Positions 55,239 through 64,000 of a stretch of DNA of 64,000 nt are shown piece after piece. This stretch comes from Ochromonas danica (taxonomy: Eukaryota; Sar; Chrysophyceae; Chromulinales; Chromulinaceae). The stretch covers positions 154,014 through 218,013 of the forward strand of contig VKHL01000021.1 of NCBI GenBank assembly GCA_015146655.1, read 5' to 3'. Position 1 is the first letter of the stretch; each line of letters starts with the position of its first letter. A program made the translations under genes and the position numbers. The notes under the pieces are model-generated. The model was not told the origin of the DNA, ran no database searches, and was given only the letters and a program-made list of their open reading frames with translations.

Positions 55239-57956
55239 TCAATTTACAAATGATACAAGATCTCGAGGGAAATCATATTCTTTGGATGGAGGTGAGAGAC
55301 AATTGACGATCTCAAGAGGATAAATGGAAGAGAAAGGTGTATATCGATTCACAAAAGTACGAAGAAGCTCTAGAGTATATTTTCCCCATCCAATAGCAAC
55401 TTCAGTGCTATCAATGCGATTAAGATAACAAGGACTGTGCTCGCTCTGATGAGACTCTTGTTCAGCAAGGCCTTGATCTCTCCACCAAAAGTAAAGCTTG
55501 CGAACTGACCATAGGTAGCCATGCCGATAAACAGTAGGATTCTCTCTCCAAGAAGCAATACGTCGCCAGCTCACTCGATAACCTTCCTCTCGACGAGCAG
55601 AAATAACCTCTGCCTCTGCTAATACATTGCGAGCTTCCTTCAGAAGAGCCACACTTGCACTATTATCACCAGCATGAACTTGTTTATCACGTGCAGAATA
55701 AAGAAGATGAACTTGTCTTGACCGCAAAAACAACATTCGAACACAATCACGAATCTCTTCAATTAATTGCAAAGCCGAAAAATCTAAAATACTATCTTGG
55801 CAGTCCTTTCTCGCTTCTTCTAAAATCAGATCAGCCATGTTGGCATGAGTCAGAAAGGTATCTTCCATGGCGGACAACAACAAGAGTACTCTCGGCCACA
55901 AGGGGTCATTCGTCTCTTTCAGATGCACTTTATCGGGCTGGGTGAAAGACAAGCCAAACATGCGTGGGAGATCAACCCACGTATCAAATCCGCTGAGATA
56001 GGCTATTCCATTAACTTTCTTCAGATTTCTTTCGGGTTGAAAGGATTCATCAGGAAGTAAACCAAAGAGTAGTAAGCGAGCTTGATCTCTACTCAATGAT
56101 ACTAATAATGATCTGATCTTATCACCAAGGCGTGAGCCAAAGATGTGGGTTACAGCATAGAGACTTTGATAGAACACGTTCCATTGCTCTTCGTCATCAA
56201 GCGTGTGCTTCTGAAGAATATTCTGATCTGCCGAGCAGTACTGGAACTGTTCCTCCTCCCCACAATTTTCATCCACAGATGGAACTATTGGATTCCAAGA
56301 GCTTCTCGCAGTAATAACATCACTAATCCAATACCCCCACTCCCACCCCGAATCAAAATTCATTTGTCCATGCATACGAAAACCTTCCGCTCGCTCTCGT
56401 CTTGCAATTCTGCGAAGGTCCCTTTGCCTTCTTTGGCCATATATCGGAAGAAATAGCGGTACGTCGATATCCACATTTACCCAATATGATGTCTCACCAT
56501 AGAACATGACCGCACGCTGCCCCAGCTTCGCTTCATAGACTAGATAATCTTCGATGTAGCTGAAGTTAGCATTTCCATAGCTACCCGCCGTGGGGTCATC
56601 TAATGCATACATTTGTACAGTGTGGGGAAAGATACCCATGGAAGGATGAGCAAATGTTGGTAGGAAATTGAAGTTGGCAGGGTCGCCAGTACGTGGATCT
56701 AGAAAGGTCTCGCAAGTCTGGCCAGTAGAGCAATGAACCTTGATAGCTGCCTCTCTACCCCATGTACCGTTAACATATTCAGCAAATAGATTCATCAAAT
56801 CCACCATCAGTCCACATTCTGGATGAGTAAACTCGCTCAAACCACTCTCAGTCGTGATGAAGTCAAATCCAGCCGTGCACAGCCAATCGACACGTTCACG
56901 GATTTGCTGTCTCTGTCCCTCAAGAGAAAGCCGCACATTGACTATATACCATCCATGCTGCTGAATATTCCCCAACGGGACATCAGCGCCAATCAACAGG
57001 CTGTATTTGTGTCCCAAATCAGTTAGTTGACTCAAACGAAAGTGACGTCGTGAGAGCTCGTCTCCCCATTTATAGTTATCTAAGAGCAGCCATTCCACCT
57101 TATTCAAACGATTTGCGACTGCCCATTCAAAGAAGACATCAACATCAGCCACCATATCTTCCCATCTCTCACAATAAGGTTCGTTAGAGTTCGATTTTGG
57201 CTTTGTCTTACTCTCAAATCGTTTACTATGCGCACGACAATGCGGTCCATGTGGACCGAATTGAGGAATATCATGACCTTGTAATACCTCCGTCAATTCC
57301 AAAGGGTGTTGGGTATGAAGATGAAAACCTCGCTCAGGCCAATAGGGCGATTCGACTAAATCGAGTTGCCACCCAGTTGCAGTGTGATTCAACTTAGAAG
57401 AGTCCAAGCGAAGCATTGTGGGAATATGGGGCTCTAAGGGATGAAGGAAAGCAAACCCCAGAAGCTCTAATAGTGCATAGGAGCCTACCACAGCTCCATA
57501 ATGCACAGCCTGGGGATTGAAAGAGACATTCTTATGTACATGATCACTCAATGGCAAGCCATTGACAGTCATCATATAAGAGCAAGATGTATCAAAGTGA
57601 CTACCTTCTCGTAATAGGATATGGAAGCTTTCTTTGGGTAAAGAGAGTAAATCTTGTTGAGGTAGTATTGCCTGGGAGAGACTAGCATTACCAAAAGATA
57701 ACAATAAGTTATATCCTTCACAAGGCATGGAGTGGTTACTATGGAATGCATTTAAATCCAATGAGTCAGTAAAACGCACTTCCTTCAAAGTGTTTACAGA
57801 GGAAAGTAGATGACGTAATCGATGTTGGACATGATCACCAAGATTACTGCCAAATTCTACATGAATACGATGGAATCTAAGGAAATCATTATCATTTGAT
57901 CTTGAAAAGACTCTTATAAACTTGATAATAAGTAATAAAAATATAGTAGAGATCAT
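55239..57956 (-). CDS. Secreted or membrane-anchored glycoside-hydrolase-like protein
   Basis: Single exon, 905 residues. The N-terminal helix (MISTIFLLLIIKFIRVFS) is a signal anchor. An N-terminal domain ends in SYALLELLGFAFLHPLEP, reminiscent of the non-catalytic domain preceding GH20 and GH67 barrels. A TIM-barrel-like region follows, with WPERGFHLHTQHPLELTEVL, NRLNKVEWLLLDNYKW, CTAGFDFITTESGLSEF (two acidic residues), YGETSYWVNVDIDVPLFLP and MNFDSGWEWGYWISDVI. The C-terminal 300 residues are helical. Polysaccharide cleavage or modification in the secretory route is inference; I cannot name the GH family. Two TAAGTTAAC elements lie just upstream. Confidence 0.6.
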   Translation of the reverse strand: MISTIFLLLIIKFIRVFSRSNDNDFLRFHRIHVEFGSNLGDHVQHRLRHLLSSVNTLKEVRFTDSLDLNAFHSNHSMPCEGYNLLLSFGNASLSQAILPQQDLLSLPKESFHILLREGSHFDTSCSYMMTVNGLPLSDHVHKNVSFNPQAVHYGAVVGSYALLELLGFAFLHPLEPHIPTMLRLDSSKLNHTATGWQLDLVESPYWPERGFHLHTQHPLELTEVLQGHDIPQFGPHGPHCRAHSKRFESKTKPKSNSNEPYCERWEDMVADVDVFFEWAVANRLNKVEWLLLDNYKWGDELSRRHFRLSQLTDLGHKYSLLIGADVPLGNIQQHGWYIVNVRLSLEGQRQQIRERVDWLCTAGFDFITTESGLSEFTHPECGLMVDLMNLFAEYVNGTWGREAAIKVHCSTGQTCETFLDPRTGDPANFNFLPTFAHPSMGIFPHTVQMYALDDPTAGSYGNANFSYIEDYLVYEAKLGQRAVMFYGETSYWVNVDIDVPLFLPIYGQRRQRDLRRIARRERAEGFRMHGQMNFDSGWEWGYWISDVITARSSWNPIVPSVDENCGEEEQFQYCSADQNILQKHTLDDEEQWNVFYQSLYAVTHIFGSRLGDKIRSLLVSLSRDQARLLLFGLLPDESFQPERNLKKVNGIAYLSGFDTWVDLPRMFGLSFTQPDKVHLKETNDPLWPRVLLLLSAMEDTFLTHANMADLILEEARKDCQDSILDFSALQLIEEIRDCVRMLFLRSRQVHLLYSARDKQVHAGDNSASVALLKEARNVLAEAEVISARREEGYRVSWRRIASWRENPTVYRHGYLWSVRKLYFWWRDQGLAEQESHQSEHSPCYLNRIDSTEVAIGWGKYTLELLRTFVNRYTPFSSIYPLEIVNCLSPPSKEYDFPRDLVSFVN

Positions 57957-58034
57957 TGAAATAGAATACTTCTTACAATAAATTCTGCCTATTTCATCAG
58001 CAGATTTTATCCTCTGTTCCTTACACCCTCTTAT

Positions 58035-58081
58035 TAAGTTAACACAAACGATCCCATCATAATAAAACTTCTTAAGTTAAC
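58035..58081 (+). promoter_or_regulatory. Two TAAGTTAAC elements upstream of the hydrolase-like gene
   Basis: Exact copies at 58035-58043 and 58073-58081, both extended to TTAAGTTAAC, at 79 and 117 bp from the ATG at 57956. Confidence 0.5.
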
Positions 58082-58170
58082 ATTACCTCCCGCGCAATGA
58101 AAAAGGATAGTGCAGGAGCATGGAGACCAGACTCCTGCCAGACTGCCAGAGACTAAACCATCTAGACCGC

Positions 58171-58179
58171 TAAGTTAAC
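58171..58179 (+). promoter_or_regulatory. TAAGTTAAC element upstream of the ARMC2-like gene
   Basis: Exact copy 141-149 bp before the ATG at 58320; it is the third in this divergent gap. Confidence 0.45.
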
Positions 58180-58319
58180 AAAACCTGCAAGACAATGAGA
58201 GTCGTTGTTTGTTGTTTGTTGTGCTGCCAACAGGAGAACAAAACAAAAACAAAATAACAAAAACCAACAGAAGTTGTTCACTCAATAACGATTCACTCTA
58301 TATTATTTTCATACTCAAT

Positions 58320-61033
58320 ATGAGTGAACAACAAGATTCTCTTTTTATAAATAAAACAGTTAATGGGATAGGAAGAAGTCGTAGTTCATCAACAAGAGGT
58401 CGAATTGCTCAAGTTTTGGCTAGTGCGCGAGCAAGTCTTCATGAACCTTCTCGTCCTGTTACACCACTCGCCTTGGAAGAGAGAACAACCTTGTCCTTTC
58501 CTTTGTCATCTACTCCACTGTCGTCCTCTTTCTCGATAAGTGGTAACAGCAAGGCCCATACCCAGTCCTCGTCATCATCTTCTTCCTCATCATCGTCGTC
58601 CAGTGTGAAAAGTCATCACTCCACCTCTGCCACCGTTACTTCGTCTGATACACCAATTAATAACACAAGTAATGCGCGAACAAAGGCTCCCTCTCCGTCC
58701 ACCATCAACTCTGCTAATAATCCTAAAGCTGTCTCCGCCCCCTCATCTTCCTCACCCAGTGCCTCTGCGTTTTATGAGATCATGCGCTTCTTATCAAATC
58801 TATATGAGCTTGCAGAGATGAAGCAGATGAAAGATAATGAGTTCTTAGAGCTATTAGAACAATTCAAAGTCTGTCAGGCCAACTCCATGCGTCTTGCAAA
58901 AGCTCGCCCTGATAAGGAAAATCGAATCACTGTGGAGGGGACAGAAGAAATACACCAATTAGTGAATAAGTTGCGACCAGCTATTGCTCAGCTTCCTATT
59001 ATGCAAGAGTTAAAGGAGGCGTACTATGCATTGCTCCTGCGCCTGGCCATTCAATTCAATCAACTGGCGACGTCCAACAACAATGAGAATAATGATGACA
59101 AAGAGTTTGGTATGGGACTGCTAGGCGAATGCTGCCAAGAACTTTATACGCTGCGATGTGTAGAAAGCAATCAGGCTATTGTCAAGTCGGTGGGATCGTC
59201 ATCTCTTTACCAGTCAACTGATAAATCTTTTGTCTTTCAAGTTGTTCATGTTCCAGAGGCAGCTTGCGATGGTCTCAATTGTATATGGAAATTCATTTCA
59301 AATTCTCTTTCAAGCAGAACTTTTGCTTATACTCCGCCAGTACAGCACGCATTCAAATGTGCCGCCTATTGTGCAGGTATTCTGAAAGCCAGTACAAGTG
59401 ACGATGAAACAGAAAGGAAGCGTCTTATTCATAGTGGATGTCTCGATGTGATCGCCTCTATCCTTGATCGATATCTTCAACATTCCCAGTTGCGCCTGTT
59501 GTTACGTGACCATCGCGTTGAAGAGGTTTCTGCAGTGTTGGTGCAAGTAGTAGCTATTGTTCGCAATCTGTCTTTGGACAAAACAGGGAGAAATGCCTTG
59601 TTACAACGTGGTACAGCCTCAGTTCTGTGCAAGATGCTTGGTTTCTATAGAAATCATGCAGATATTGTTCTCAACATTACTCGCGTTCTCGCGAAGCTAT
59701 CCCTTTATGAGGCTTTTAGGGCTCAGTTAAGTGCTGATGGTGCGGCTAGCTGCCAAGAAATGATGCGTCTTCTCCAGCATGAGGCCAAGCAATGTGAAGC
59801 ACTTATGGAAAACTCTCCTGCCAGTGGCGCTGATGAAGAGTCTTGGCCTCGTTGGTACACGTGGCCTCTTCTCTCACGAATTGCGTTTGCTTTGGCCAAT
59901 CTAACCAATTCTAACGATCGCAATCGATCAGTAATTGGCAGTCTGAATGATTCCGTGAATGATCTCGTGCTTTTGGTGCAAATATCATCATCTACACTAT
60001 GCCAGCTCCATATGCGTAGACAACGCCGTGCATTAGCTGCTAAAGAGAGTGTATCTACTATATTCCGCTTTACTATTGGTGCTATCAATGAAGATAGCAA
60101 TAATGGGGGCAAAGTTGACGAGGAAGAGGAAGAAGAAGATTTGGATGGCGCTGGGGAGGAAGAACTGCGAGGGGCAATCATCAAACTTATACGATTGTTG
60201 GCAAACCTGAGCATAGACGAGAAAGTGGGTGTGCAAGTTGGTAGTCGCTCAGATTGTCTGCAAACCCTGCTTGAACTACTGCTAATTTGTGATGATTCTG
60301 CCGACTGCGAGGAAATGCTGCTTAACGTCATAGCGGCGCTGACTAATCTCACCTATTATAGCTGCCAGGTAGGATCTCCTTGCATTTTCTTTTACTATTG
60401 TGTTTCAACAGGAACTCTCTCTCTGTGTTTTGATAGCAGCAAGTAGCCAAGGAGGGTGGAGAGGGTGCCAGTCAACGCTCAATACAACGCATGGAAAAGA
60501 CCTCTCTTGCACTCACAAGACAGCTTGGACATTATCTTTTTCATGAGAACTCAGAAATAGTGCTTGAAACGGCACGTGTCTTGGGTAACCTCACTCGGCG
60601 AGAACAAGTGGTTTCTTGTTTTGTGCAGCAGCGTCTTCATCGCGCTCTTTTGTTGTTGCTGCAACATGCACAAACAGATGTTGTCAGTGCTGTATTGGGA
60701 GTTCTTGTGAACATTTCTTCTCATTCGATGGGTCGATCAGCTTTATTACAAGCTTTACCAAATCAACAACCTCTAGTAGAAGAAGTGAGCGGTTTATTAC
60801 GCCGATTATCTTTAGCTCAACTCTCAACACTTGGTTTGTTATCTTCTCAACTGCTTTACAATTTGTTGACATCCTCTGAGTTAAAACAAATGGGAGTGAT
60901 CTATCCACTGAATCAGTTGTCGGAGACCTTAGATATATGGATTGATACTGCACAAGAAGTTGCTGAAAATAGAGAGTCGTTAGAGAATTTTCTACAAGTA
61001 GCTCAAGCTTTATTACGCTTTCTTATTGGATAG
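58320..61033 (+). CDS. ARMC2: Armadillo-repeat protein, ARMC2-like
   Basis: Two exons, 58320-60368 and 60440-61033, give 880 residues (881 if the alternative acceptor at 60437 is used). The first 150 residues are disordered, with a serine run encoded by mixed TCA/TCG/TCT codons. Armadillo-type helical repeats follow, e.g. QVVAIVRNLSLDKTGRNALL, NITRVLAKLSLYEAFRAQL, RIAFALANLTNSNDRNRSVI, LIRLLANLSIDEKVGVQVGS and VLGVLVNISSHSMGRSAL. The order and NLT/NLS repeats resemble ARMC2, which transports radial spoke or central-pair parts into flagella. That fits DNAI2 in this window. The ARMC2 assignment is tentative; the repeat fold is clear. Confidence 0.7.
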
Positions 61034-61214
61034 AGGTTGGTGAGGAACAATTAACTGTGCAGAATATATTTGTACATTAGCGTTCAATTCTTTGCTGAAG
61101 AATGTGGTTTTTGTTGTATATTAATTATTGGTTGTACATATGATAGTTGAAAGGAATTGTTTTCCATGATAGGCTTTATATGGCAATATATGGCAATATG
61201 GGTAAAAGTCTTGG

Positions 61215-61223
61215 TAAGTTAAC
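61215..61223 (+). promoter_or_regulatory. TAAGTTAAC element upstream of the plastid repeat-protein gene
   Basis: Exact copy 99-107 bp before the ATG at 61322. Confidence 0.45.
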
Positions 61224-61321
61224 CGCATCGCGCTCTTCTCCATTGCATTGCCAATTGTGATTGATTGCGATTGGTGCAAGGCTAGAAGGGTATTGCTGCC
61301 AAGTCCACTAAGAAAAAGGCA

Positions 61322-62709
61322 ATGCTTTCTATTGTTATCTTCTCTTTATTATTCCTGCTAAGCTTGAGCAATGTGGAAGCTTTCCAATTCTGCATTGCAT
61401 CATCATCATCTCATCGACAAGCACCAAACAACCACAACAATCAAAGAGCATTGGATAGCATCAACACACGCCCTTTCCATCCTTCTTTACTGAACATTCA
61501 GAGACGATCTTTTAGTACATTTAGTCACTCTTCAGATGAGCAAGAGAACCAATCTGACATATATTCCTTCTTGTAAGTTACATTGTGCAGCTACTGACTA
61601 CTGACTGTGTTGACTGACTGACTGACTGACTGACTGACACTGACTGCTTTTCTTTCTTCCTTCCTTCCTTCCTTCCTTGTTCCGACAGAAAAGAAGCGTT
61701 CAATAGCCTCAGCAAGGGTAAACCAACCATTAACTTCAACACAGTATTACGCTGGTCGGAGATTCAAGCGCTGCTAGCAGACGGTCTGTTGACAGAAGAT
61801 CAACTGCGTGACCTTTACCTCTCCGTGTCCAAGTCAAGTGAAGGCGGAATCACTATCAATCAGTTCATCGAACTGAATGAGTCAATTGACGAACTAGTTG
61901 GATATGATGATGATGATAGTGAAGGTGGTTATGACGATGATGATGAGGAAGAAGAAATGGAAGGCGAGTTAGAAGATTTGCCTGAAGATTTCGATGTCTG
62001 GGATCCAACTATTGATGCTACTACACTCTTTGAAGAGACATATGTATCATACTTAACAGATTTCTTTTCTTCTAATGCCCAAGGGGAAGGTTCGGAAGAG
62101 AAAAGGTTATCTTTGAAATCCTTCATAGCCTGGCAGGATGTCCAACAGCTACTAGATGGTGGAAATATTGATGAAAGCATGTTGAAAGAGCTATGGGTAG
62201 AAGCTGTTCAATATCAATCTTCTAATGAAGAACCAGAGATTTCTTCTGGAAAACGAAACCCAAAGCGTGTGAAAGCAGAAGATCGACAAATCTCATTAGA
62301 TACTTTCTTGAGAATGAATTTCCGTCTAGAAGAAACAATTGAAGATATTGAGAAAGCCATTGAAGATCTTACTGATGAAGATATGGAGAAGTATTATCGT
62401 GTAGAGTTTGATAAACTTGCTGATCGCAATGGTCTGTTAACTTTTGCTCGTTTGTTGAAATGGGATTTCATGCAAGAGATGTTAGAGAAGAAGGAGTTTA
62501 GTATGGATCGTCTCACTGAGCTCTGGACTGTGCTTCCAAAGCAACCTGTGAAGCCAGTAAAGACAGCATCAGGCTTCAGTACTGTTCCACCTCCACCTCC
62601 TGTAGAAGGCATTGATTTCAATACCTTTGTTGTCTTGAATAACGAGCTTGATCGTGTCAACAGTCAGGGTGATGAGGAAGAAGATGAAGAAGAAGAAGAA
62701 GAAGAATGA
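61322..62709 (+). CDS. Plastid-targeted acidic protein with EF-hand-like internal repeats
   Basis: Two exons, 61322-61572 and 61689-62709, give 423 residues. A signal peptide (MLSIVIFSLLFLLSLSNVEA) is cut before F21 (VEA|FQF), then a basic Ser/Asn/Arg-rich transit region extends to about residue 65. The mature protein contains three related modules of about 60-100 residues, each with a (V/L)LRWSEIQALL-type core followed by a helix ending LW or LY: VLRWSEIQALLADGLLTEDQ, FIAWQDVQQLLDGGNIDESM and LLKWDFMQEMLEKKEFSMDR. Degenerate EF-hand-like loops (SKSSEGGITINQF) separate them. Linkers and the C-terminus are strings of Asp/Glu. Function is unknown; calcium or protein binding in the plastid is inference. 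Confidence 0.75.
61604..61679. repeat. (TGAC)n and (CTTC)n tetranucleotide tracts in intron
   Basis: The 116-bp intron 61573-61688 is largely two microsatellites: TGAC units from about 61606 to 61640, then CTTC/TTCC units from about 61650 to 61678, which also form the polypyrimidine tract before the acceptor. Confidence 0.85.
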
Positions 62710-62902
62710 GAGGAAGATGAGGAGTAGACCTTGATCTGTATGTAGTAACTCGCTAAATAGGATACCAATGTACTGTGATTTAGTAGACAATATTGTACAG
62801 TGTAGATTGGGCTCAGACCATAGACTGGTGGGCTAGCCCAGAATCTGGCTATCTGGCCCCTGTTGGTGGTGTCATCGTTATCGTGAAGAACAAAAGGAAA
62901 AG

Positions 62903-63461
62903 ATGTCGAAAAGTGGATTCTCCATAGCGGATTTACAATCTGCTGCAAAGAAATTGAACACTGTAGAGGAGCCTTCTTCTTCTTCTTCTTCCTCTTTGAC
63001 AGCAGATAGTAAAGGTGCTAAAGGTGAAAATACAGAAGCATTACAAGCCTTGGAAGATCTTTACAATAAATATGATGGAGACCTTGACCTCATGTGAGAG
63101 ACAGACTTTACTACTATTGCCCCTCCTCCTCCTGCTCCTCCTGCTGCGTTTGATTTATTGAGCTAATCGATGTGTTTGATAGATTTGGTGAGCTAGGTGC
63201 TGACCCTTCCAAGGCGAAGAAACCACACCATCGCCCCAAGAATGCCAGAGAATTCGCTAGCAAGTATTTGGAAGGCTTTTACTCACTTGTGGAAGAAGGT
63301 GGTAGTGTTGATGCGGATGCTAAGAGTCATCACAAGTAAGCCATGCTGGCTGTCTGTACTCGTCACACGAACCCTTTACCAGGTCATGAACAGCATACAG
63401 ACTAGCACAACTACAACTGCTGGAATATGTTAACAGACACAACTGTGGTGTTGTGATATGA
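62903..63461 (+). CDS. Small unknown protein, 3' end uncertain
   Basis: Exons 62903-63093 and 63183-63335 are supported by matching phases and good splice sites. The protein starts MSKSGFSIADLQSAAKKLNT, has a serine run, then LYNKYDGDLDLMIFGELGAD and REFASKYLEGFYSLVEEGGS. Three endings are possible: reading on to the TAA at 63337; a third exon 63401-63461 adding LAQLQLLEYVNRHNCGVVI; or an acceptor at 63597 adding TFHNNFQGASIINSQ and more. The second is shown. The family is not recognised; helical content suggests a binding or scaffold protein. Confidence 0.5.
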
Positions 63462-64000
63462 TAGAAGTTGACTCAAATGTTTGGTGAATAATTTAACTAC
63501 TAAACAAACTCATTGATTATGTGTTGTAGAACTTGAGTTACAGTATACAAAACGCATCACAGTATTACGTTATATTGTATTGTCCGTATACTATAGAACA
63601 TTTCACAACAATTTCCAAGGGGCTTCAATTATCAACTCCCAAGAGCTTGTCAAGTTCAAGGAGAAGTCTCGCCTAGGCAATCACCAGAGTACTCGCAGGT
63701 ATAACTGATTGTGTCGCTGTGCAAGTGAACCTGCTGAAACAAAAACAACGAAATCATTAGTCTCAATCAGATGAACTATCTCAACAGCACGAAATACAAT
63801 AACAGAATGAAATATCCAGTCCAATCAACGAGAAACAGTCACAAACTTCTTAAAGCTGCCTTCACTCCAAGCCATGCTGGCGTCCTTGTGTTTGTACAAA
63901 GACTTGTCCCAGCAAGGCCACAGAGTGGGGCAAGCAATAAAACGACTGCGCCTCAGTACAGAGACTGCATTATTCTTCCATGCTTTAAATTGTTATGTTG
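63462..64000. other. Right-edge region with unresolved coding fragments
   Basis: About 540 bp. On the minus strand a stretch around 63825-63960 reads CPTLWPCWDKSLYKHKDASM, and 63656-63733 reads ISYTCEYSGDCLGETSP to a stop after a TTTCAG acceptor; these could be last exons of a gene starting outside the window. On the plus strand 63597-63707 is also open. I cannot decide between them. Confidence 0.3.

Larger units (their letters stand above)
57957..58319. other. Divergent promoter region of hydrolase-like and ARMC2-like genes
   Basis: This 363-bp gap has three exact TAAGTTAAC copies (58035, 58073 and 58171), the highest density in the window. The plus-strand frame is open from about 58209, but the first ATG of the ARMC2-like gene is at 58320. 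Confidence 0.55.

Noticed and set aside
59723-60352. 209-residue Ser-rich minus-strand frame
   Set aside because: Antisense to the armadillo-repeat coding region.

Overview
This window is nuclear DNA of a photosynthetic, flagellated eukaryote, most likely an ochrophyte (stramenopile alga). Nearly every gene is split by short GT-AG introns (about 53-110 bp), and intergenic gaps are mostly 80-550 bp. Two proteins carry signal peptides that end just before a phenylalanine (SDA|F and VEA|F), the plastid-import signature of algae with red-derived secondary plastids, and one of them is a Tic22-like import factor. A dynein outer-arm intermediate chain and an ARMC2-like protein indicate motile flagella. 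The exact species cannot be read from the sequence.

Layout. 1-10420 (minus): a huge secreted protein, still open at the left edge, with a signal peptide, two cysteine-rich PSI-like modules and more than 3,200 residues of Gly/Ser-rich short repeats. 10873-14245 (plus): Tic22-like protein and an aspartoacylase/succinylglutamate-desuccinylase-like metallohydrolase. 14332-22492: alanyl-tRNA synthetase, BRF1 (Pol III initiation), a small mitochondrial-type membrane protein and Sen2 (tRNA splicing), so three of four neighbours serve tRNA biology. 22598-32303 (minus): EI24, axonemal DNAI2 and RAB3GAP2. 32615-38891: a class II DnaJ with a perfect heat-shock element upstream, an unknown membrane protein, a GT4 glycosyltransferase and a TMEM184-type membrane protein. 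39067-42610: two protein disulfide isomerase genes in tandem that differ at one base. 42774-48091: MTA nucleosidase, a small acidic protein, ribosomal protein eL27 and a two-RRM protein. 48846-57956 (minus): ALG1, a mitochondrial IF-3, a large secretory-pathway glycosyltransferase and a glycoside-hydrolase-like protein. 58320-63461 (plus): ARMC2-like protein, a plastid-targeted acidic repeat protein and a small unknown protein. The last 540 bp could not be resolved.

Shared themes. Protein folding, glycosylation and ER function recur (two PDIs, ALG1, two further glycosyltransferases, EI24, RAB3GAP2, DnaJ). A 9-mer, TAAGTTAAC, recurs in gaps 40-150 bp upstream of several start codons on both strands and looks like a promoter element. 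I found no transposons, retroelements, viral relics, CRISPR arrays, rRNA or convincing tRNA genes.
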